Positions 57,944 to 64,000 of a DNA stretch of 64,000 bases are shown here, piece after piece. A program made the translations under genes and the position numbers. How positions within the stretch are numbered: the first letter of the stretch is position 1; each line of letters begins with the position of its first letter. Source of the DNA: Lactifluus volemus (lineage: Eukaryota > Basidiomycota > Agaricomycetes > Russulales > Russulaceae); contig WTXI01000006.1 of NCBI GenBank assembly GCA_022376515.1, positions 1,426,001 to 1,490,000 of the forward strand, in the 5' to 3' direction. The notes under the pieces were generated by a model. The model ran no database searches. It had not been told where the DNA came from and saw only the letters and a list, made by a program, of their open reading frames with translations.

Positions 57944-60094
57944 ATGCGCTCTTTTCTGCTCTTCCTTTCCCTGCTTCAGACGTCGGGTTTAGCTGTGGAG
58001 ATACCGCAGACCCATGGAGCTCACCCGTCTTTGCTTTCTAAATACAGACCCACAGGCAAGACGTGGACCTGCCTGGACGGCACCAAGACCATTTCATGGA
58101 CGGCTGTTAATGATGACTACTGTGATTGTCCAGATGGTAGTGACGAGCCAGGTGCACATTTCTCCCCCCTTGATTTTTTAGGAGTCTTACAAGCCTCCCC
58201 AGGAACGAGTGCGTGTCCGAACAATACATTCTACTGTGTGAATGTAGGCCATCTTGGCGCAAAGATCCCAAGTTCACGTGTAAACGATGGGCTGTGTGGT
58301 TGGTGCTTTAGTTCACCTTGCGGCAGCTTCTGTCTATTGACACACTTTGTAGAACCCACTTGTTGTGACGGGTCTGACGAACTCGCTGGTGTATGTGAGA
58401 ACACCTGCGCGATACTCGGTGATATTTATCGCAAAGAGCAAGAGGCTGCACGAAAGTTGCAAAGGACTGTGCGCATCGTCACCTACTCATCCTTCACAAT
58501 TCTGATTCAGTACCCAGGGTTCCAAAATCCGTTCGACATACATTGCCTTTGCAAAGACAGAGAAGAAACGGTTAGAAGCTGAGATCGAGACCTTTCAGAG
58601 AGAGGTTGCGGTGCGCGAAAAAGAAGTTGCGGGTTTCAAAGGTGTGTTCGTCGCTTCGCAATTGACACGTCTTTCATTCTCACTTGTTAAAGATCTCGTG
58701 GATCGAACGGAGGCACTTTCGGCAGAGGATCTAAAACGCAAGATGGGGTCACGTACGTCCCGCAGTTACGTTCTTGCAACACCAATAACCTATACCTCAG
58801 CGTTATATACCTCTCTTATTACGCACCACAGTGCCCTGAAATCTCTTCAGCGAGAGCACAAAAAGCACGTTGAGCGCGAAAAGCAACTGAGTGATATTCT
58901 TGACACCCTTCGCCGTGGCTATAACCCGAACTATCAGGACATGGCGGTTCTGGAGGCGGTACGCGGTTGGGAGTACCTTGCCGGCCTACCACACATTGGT
59001 GAGGCCGAACGTGAAGAAGGAGTCGACGAAGAAGAGGAAACAACCCAAACAGATAAGGCCGATGAAGAGCTAGAAGAGGGCGAATGGTCCGCACTGCAGC
59101 TCGAGCAAGAGCTCGATGGGCTCCTCAACGTCGACCACATCTCGCTGCTGATGGAGCACGAGGCGTACGTTGATGATTCCGCGTCAGTCTCCCATCGTGG
59201 GTATTTAGCAGAGATAAAGTCTGTGCTATGCAAATGACTCAGTCCTCTTATAGAGCATGACATCAAGGAGTACCTCCCGGATTTCCTGATTCTACAATTT
59301 GATCTTCTTCGCGATAGCCTAGTATCGTGGTTACAAACCCTCGGTGTTGTAAAGGGATCTTCTGCGGCTTCGCGTAAGCCCATCGTTTATTGGTTGATGC
59401 ATACACTGAATCGAGTCATGACAGAGGCAACCAAAGCTCGAGAGAGACTCAACGATGCGGAGCGCACCCTAAATGCTGCAGAGGAACAGTTGGAGAAGTC
59501 CAGGAAGGAGTTGGCAGATTTATTTGACCCCGCAGGTTATGGCCCTGAGGGCGAATGGAAGAAGCTGCAAAATACTTGTCTAACAAAGGACTCTGGAGAG
59601 TGAGTTTTGTTTGATAAATATCGGTATATTCACGTCTCAATTCGTTTCTAGATACGTATATGAAGTGTGCCTATTCGAAGAGGCAATACAAAGGCCGAGT
59701 TACGGGGGCTCGACATTCAGTCTTGGGTACGGAGTCATAGCTTAATTCTACTGGATATTGCATTGGTTAACTGCCCAGAATAGGAGATTCACCTCATGGA
59801 ATACCTCCCCAGATGTGAAGACAGGCTCCGCAGAGTATTACTCCAGGCAGGTGTACAGTCATGGCACAAGGTGCTGGAATGGGCCGGAGCGCAGCGTGAA
59901 GGTATAACAAGTTCCACTACCGTTATATTGCAGGCCCTCACAATGTCCTCTAGCTTGATTTGACTTGTGGAACAGAAAATGCTTTGCTGACGGTGGCCGA
60001 GCTGGAGAAATGTGAATACCTATTCACCGGGACAACGCCTGCTCTGTGCTTACCGCCAGAGTGGAATAAGGAATCTGGAAGAGACGAGCTGTGA
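57944..60094 (+). CDS. GTB1: glucosidase II beta subunit (GTB1/PRKCSH)
   Basis: Eleven exons (57944-58151, 58203-58298, 58353-58468, 58518-58641, 58693-58752, 58801-59196, 59254-59373, 59416-59599, 59652-59726, 59784-59901, 59954-60094) give 545 aa with no frame break. The beta subunit retains the catalytic alpha subunit in the ER and helps trim the inner glucoses of N-glycans. A signal peptide (about 1-18) precedes two LDLR class A-like repeats (CDCPDGSDEPG and CCDGSDELAGVC). A coiled coil follows (residues about 150-330), an acidic stretch (EEEETTQ), and a C-terminal MRH-type domain (YEVCLFEEAIQ, GRFTSWN, LTCGTENALLTVAELEKCEY). It ends in RDEL, an HDEL-like ER retrieval signal. Confidence 0.95.
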
Positions 60095-60492
60095 CGTTAG
60101 TGTACCGGATCGCAATTTCCTACTTCCTTATGCAATAGGAATGCATCCAATGGATTTTGGGTTGCACTGGCATGAACAATGCGGAGTTGCCTGTTAAGCC
60201 CAAAGCAGTTTTTTATCTTCTTGATTGTGTCGGTGTGACTCAGACGTACAGCATTCAGAAGTTCTGTGAGCAAACGGTGAGCCTTGTAAACACATCTTCG
60301 CTATAGGAAGAAGTACGATACACCCTGTTAGTCGCGTCTGGTTGTGAAGGAGGGTGTAGAGTACTAGTACACTGCGAAGCACATATCCAAAATCTGTTTT
60401 CGACTTGTCTCAGCGTTCTCTATTCGTACAGTCCTCTATCTCACAGCAAAGATGAGGGCGAAATGGGCTTTATGATGATTCATAACCCCTAG

Positions 60493-61241
60493 TTACGCAG
60501 CAACACTCTTCATTGCCACCAGGCTTACAACGATGTTATCAATCAAGTGATGTTCGTGGACCGGGTCATTCTGTCTCTCCTTGATAAAGGGGTCTCCGTT
60601 TAGTTTGTTATACTGTCCCCACATGAACCAATGCACTCTGGGTATGGTAGATCCGCCCACCTTTTTCACGACAGACCAGTCCGTCAAACCAGCAAGCTCT
60701 GAGATGGGAGCCGGAGTGCCTTTAACAACGGCAATCATTTTGCTTTTGACGTTCAGGTCTTCATGAGGATCGATACGAATTACGAGGAGCGCGGTGCTAC
60801 TATCAGAGACGCCGTAGCGACGTAATGCCTCGGTGATCTGAGGGAAGCCATGTTTCAGTGCAGAGCGAAGAACACTGGGTTCCGGTAAGCTAGCTCACAT
60901 TGTTGCTCGGATTCAAGGCCCATATTATCTCTGAGTGCACCGTCTTAGTCCTGACAGTATTTTGAGCTGCAGCGAGAAGAGCCTGTGTGATAGCCGTCTG
61001 AATGTGAAGGACGCTCGTCACCTGCACCATTTCTCAGTGCGGAACGCTAACTTGGGTGGCGACGCACCAGCCGGGCATCGACGAATGCAAAATTGATAGC
61101 CTCACGCTCCAGATCTCCCTCTGTTCCTTCTATGGTACTCGCCCGTACAATGCGTGACCTCAAGTTCGCTGCATTTGTTACATGCTTGAAAAGTGCGACG
61201 TGGGCAGTCGAGTTGAAATGTGGGTAGGCGAAGATTTCCAT
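60493..61241 (-). CDS. CGI121: KEOPS/EKC complex subunit CGI121
   Basis: Exons 61068-61241, 60899-61021, 60661-60837, 60493-60612; 197 aa. Cgi121 (human TPRKB) binds Bud32 and the tRNA 3' end in the KEOPS complex that makes t6A37 on ANN-decoding tRNAs. Signatures are FAYPHFNSTAHVALFKHVTN, FAFVDARL, QTAITQALLAAAQ, SEIIWALNPSNNITEALRRY and the end NIVVSLVAMKSVAA. All introns are GT-AG. Convergent with GTB1 and divergent from the PDI gene. Confidence 0.95.
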
Positions 61242-61313
61242 TTGACAAATATTCTCACGGACTCGCTTACAACACAGTTATGCCGCGCGGTTACGTCCTC
61301 AAAGTTAGACTTC
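61242..61313. promoter_or_regulatory. 72-bp bidirectional promoter CGI121 / PDI
   Basis: Start codons at 61241 (minus) and 61314 (plus) leave only 72 bp for both core promoters and 5' UTRs. Confidence 0.55.
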
Positions 61314-63396
61314 ATGCGATTCTTTCCCCTCCCATTTATTATCGCCTCCCTTGTATTTGGGCTCCCTATACAGAGCGCAGAGCACAAATCTCTTACGCCA
61401 GACACATTTACCCAGTCTATTGCATCCGGTTACTGGTGAGCGCTCTGACTTATGACCTACGTCTTGGTTAAATTATGCGGTCTCAGGTTCGTTGAGCACT
61501 TCTCCCCTTATTGTCACCACTGCCGGGAGTTTGCACCAACGTGGAATGAGCTTGTCGACCACTATGCAGGCTCACTCATTAATCTTGCCCAAGTAGACTG
61601 TATCGTCCATGGCGGCACGTCTAATTCTATTCGTGCGAGGATCTGATCCCTTTTCTCATAAGCTCCATAGATCTATGTAGCGCGAACGGTGTCTCGGGTT
61701 ACCCGCAAATGAACCTGTATCACGACGGGACGTTGCAAGCCACATTCGTGGGCTCGCGTACCCATGAGCGGATCGTAAACTTCATCAAAGAACAGACGTG
61801 GATTTCAGAGCCCTCTCCCGACTCACCACCACCAGACCCGCCTAATAACGACCTGGAGACGACACGTACTGGTCGGAACCCTCATGGCGAGGTACTTTCC
61901 CTCACCCCGGAGACATTCTCGAGCGTGATTGCGGATGGAGGTGTCTTTGTAAAATTCTTTGCCCCATGGTGGGTCGTCCCCTTCTCTTAGAAGATTCTAA
62001 CGAGCGTTGATGGGGCTGTACACTTGTGTAGGTGTGGGCATTGCAAAAAGCTAGCGCCTATTTGGGTAAAACTGGCCAAACAACTTCAACATAGTGTTAC
62101 GGTGGCGGAGGTGGACTGTGAAGATCACAAGTCGCTCTGCTCTGCGCAAGGCGTGATGGGCTTCCCAATGTTGTTTTTCTACCCTGCTTCAGGAAAGAAG
62201 ACGGAATATACGGGCAGCCGCAGATATGAGGCTCTCAAGGACTGGGCTGAGAGAGCAGTCAAACCGTAAGTGGCTAAGCGTCATAGACGAAAGTGATTCC
62301 GCTCACGACGATAGGGTATTCCTCGAGTTACTATATACGGATTTTGAGCAAGTCGTGAGAGATAATTCGGTTCTGTACATCGCCTTGCACGCGCCCGGTG
62401 TGTCGCTTCCTGTGAGCCTACTTATACCATTGCTCTTCTAGTCTCTTACCAGTCAACAGTCTAGTCTTTTACAAGCTGCGGGTCCATTATTGGGATCACC
62501 TCCTTTATACACTTCTAGTGCTCCCGAACTGTTCCGTCACTTTTCGGTTCCCATTGATTCCGATTTCTCTCTGATCGCGCTGAAGGGTGGCGATACTAGT
62601 TCCGCAGCTCAGTTATGGTTCAACGCACAGACAGGTGTTGACGAACTCAGCAAATGGTTACAATCCCACCGCTTGCCGTTGGCGTTGGAGCTTGGAGAGG
62701 GCTCTTTCCAGGACGTGATGAGCGCGGAGAGCAAGCCACTTGTTGTCTTGATTTCTGTTGCTACTTCTGGTATAGAGCACGATCGTATTGTCGAGACAGT
62801 CCGCAAGCTTGCTACCCAATGGCGCGGGACTGGCGCTGCCCAGTATGCACCGGCGCACGGAGCGAGGCAGGTTGTGTTTACCTGGATGGATCAGGAACGA
62901 TGGGCGAGTTGGCTCAAAAGTATGTATGGGATTAATGGTCCAGCGCAAATTGTTATCACGGACCATTCGGTATGTTCTGAGTGCACCCTATACTTTGCTG
63001 AGTAGCTGACAAAAGAGTCTGTCTTAGCGATTGGTCTACTTTGACAGAACTACGAACGGCAATCGCCTGACACTTGATGATGCAACCATATTCCCCACGT
63101 TAGGCGACGCGATGAAGGGCGCGTTGCGTGTACGGCACTCGGAAAATATTGTAGAGCGTCTGGCTCGGGCAAGTTATCTCATGTTTCACGGCAAGAACCA
63201 AGAAGTGCTTATAATGTTCTAGTATCTCAACAACAAGCTAACTGCACTCGAGAGCCTTGTGAGCGAGCATCCATGGGGTACACTTTGTTTTGCCGTGACA
63301 GGAGTTCTCGCTGTGGTCTGGGTGATTAAACGGCTGTTTTTCGACGAAGAAAGATATACCACGTACGGTGGAAAGAAGGAAAGTCGACTAGATTAG
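61314..63396 (+). CDS. ER membrane protein disulfide isomerase with two active thioredoxin domains
   Basis: Exons 61314-61435, 61487-61614, 61671-61968, 62032-62265, 62315-62399, 62442-62969, 63028-63168, 63223-63396; 569 aa. A signal peptide (about 1-21) leads to thioredoxin domain 1 with an unusual CHHC active site (C50, C53; FSPYCHHCREFAPTW) and domain 2 with canonical CGHC (C184, C187; FFAPWCGHCKKLAPIW). One or two inactive thioredoxin-like domains fill residues about 265-510. A single transmembrane helix near 531-548 is followed by a short basic cytosolic tail, as in TMX- or Eps1-type PDIs. Two introns are read as GC-AG: 61615-61670, needed for VDCIVHGDLC, and 63169-63222 (GCAAGT donor). 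Confidence 0.9.
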
Positions 63397-63574
63397 GGAT
63401 ATATATTTAACTATCTAATTACATAACATTTAAAAGAAATTGACAACGACGCGTCCGAACGGCAAACGGCTTTTCCGATACTCTCCCTCTCATAACCTTA
63501 TATATTGGCGGTCTCTTCGGACCATCCTTCAACTTTTCCTTCTACTGGACTGTGCCTGATTGGCCCACTCGAGC
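63397..63574. promoter_or_regulatory. short promoter interval before the last gene
   Basis: 178 bp between the PDI stop and the next ATG. Contains TATATTTAA near 63401 (likely PDI 3' UTR) and TTATATATTGG near 63498, a possible TATA box about 75 bp before the ATG at 63575. Confidence 0.4.
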
Positions 63575-64000
63575 ATGCTACCACAGGTAGCTAACCATAT
63601 CTTTCACCATACAACCCGTGCCGTCGCCGCCGCACAAAATCAAGCCGGGAGCACTCTCCGTAATGTTCTCGGTCTTCAATCCGGCGCGACCCCATCTTCC
63701 ACAACCAGTCTAGCATCTTGGAATAACAGCACTGGCTCTTCAGGCTGGGGTAGCGGACAGGCTGGCGCGGGCGGAGGTGCCAAACACCACACCGGTAGCA
63801 GGCTTTTCTCCGGCTACACAGTGAGTCATCATTCTTTCCTCGGCACGTCTAAGGCCCATGATATTGCGTTTAAGGGACCGAACCGTGCCGTCGTCCATGC
63901 AGTCACGTCTTCCACGGATCCTAATATTTCCTACCCGGATGACCGTGAGGAGCGTAGATTGACCGTTTCACAAAATGTCACCAACCAGGCCCATGCTCCG
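63575..64000 (+). CDS. partial protein, N-terminus of a basidiomycete gene of unknown role
   Basis: Open from ATG 63575 to the window edge. Starts MLPQVANHIFHHTTRAVAAA, an amphipathic basic segment that could be a mitochondrial presequence, then a Ser/Gly-rich stretch and GSRLFSGYT. A 54-nt in-frame intron from 63822 (GTGAGT) to a TTTAAG acceptor at 63875 is likely, giving GYTGPNRAVVHAVT. I loosely recall this N-terminus from large, possibly pentatricopeptide-containing basidiomycete proteins, but the diagnostic part lies outside the window. Confidence 0.6.
   Translation, partial: MLPQVANHIFHHTTRAVAAAQNQAGSTLRNVLGLQSGATPSSTTSLASWNNSTGSSGWGSGQAGAGGGAKHHTGSRLFSGYTVSHHSFLGTSKAHDIAFKGPNRAVVHAVTSSTDPNISYPDDREERRLTVSQNVTNQAHAP

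Noticed and set aside
1..64000. CRISPR arrays, prokaryotic operons, toxin-antitoxin or phage modules
   Set aside because: The window is intron-rich fungal DNA; no regularly spaced direct repeats or such genes were seen.

Overview
This 64-kb window looks like nuclear DNA of a filamentous basidiomycete, most likely an Agaricomycete. Nearly every gene is cut by many short introns (about 45-70 nt), gene spacing is tight, and the left end carries a Plavaka-type DNA transposon gene of the kind common in mushroom-forming fungi. Gene models were built by hand: exon joins were accepted where splice signals, phase and family motifs agreed.

Layout. 0-3.6 kb: Plavaka transposase gene running in from the left, an 83-bp tandem repeat, and a scrambled fragment of the ribonucleotide reductase large subunit. 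3.8-6.6 kb: two tandem NmrA-like reductase genes, the first destroyed beside a CTTGT(C/T)-rich array. 7.5-9.9 kb: DUF2433 phosphoesterase with a C-terminal RRM-like domain. 9.9-14 kb: almost empty. 14-18.2 kb: two fungal proteins of unknown role, one with a Zn2Cys6-like cluster. 18.4 kb: initiator tRNA-Met with a short intron. 19.4-20.8 kb: PHO80-like cyclin. 22.5 kb: SPT4. 23.2-25.8 kb: class 3 lipase. 26-27.8 kb: PIG-A/GPI3. 30.1-32.3 kb: FGGY D-ribulokinase. 35.4-37.6 kb: F-box protein. 37.8-38.8 kb: ribosomal protein uL2. 40.1-43.1 kb: SSXT/SS18-like polyglutamine protein. 43.4-63.4 kb is a dense housekeeping block: SH3 protein, KGD4, proteasome alpha1, a PCL-type cyclin, Rab escort protein, NSR1/nucleolin-like, RIC8, MED10, a C2H2 protein, glucosidase II beta, CGI121 and a transmembrane PDI. 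A partial gene leaves on the right.

Functional themes: transcription (SPT4, MED10, SSXT/SWI-SNF), PHO85-type cyclins (two), ER protein maturation and GPI anchoring (glucosidase II beta, PDI, PIG-A), Rab prenylation, translation (uL2, initiator tRNA, NSR1) and tRNA modification (CGI121). Several genes are divergent pairs with under 160 bp between start codons.

Two cross-cutting observations matter most. First, at least nine otherwise well-conserved genes carry one to four single-base frame breaks, mostly missing bases in short homopolymers; this reads more like long-read assembly error than pseudogenes. Second, six introns are best explained as GC-AG introns, an unusually high share. I found no defence system, CRISPR array, biosynthetic cluster or clearly novel multi-gene system.
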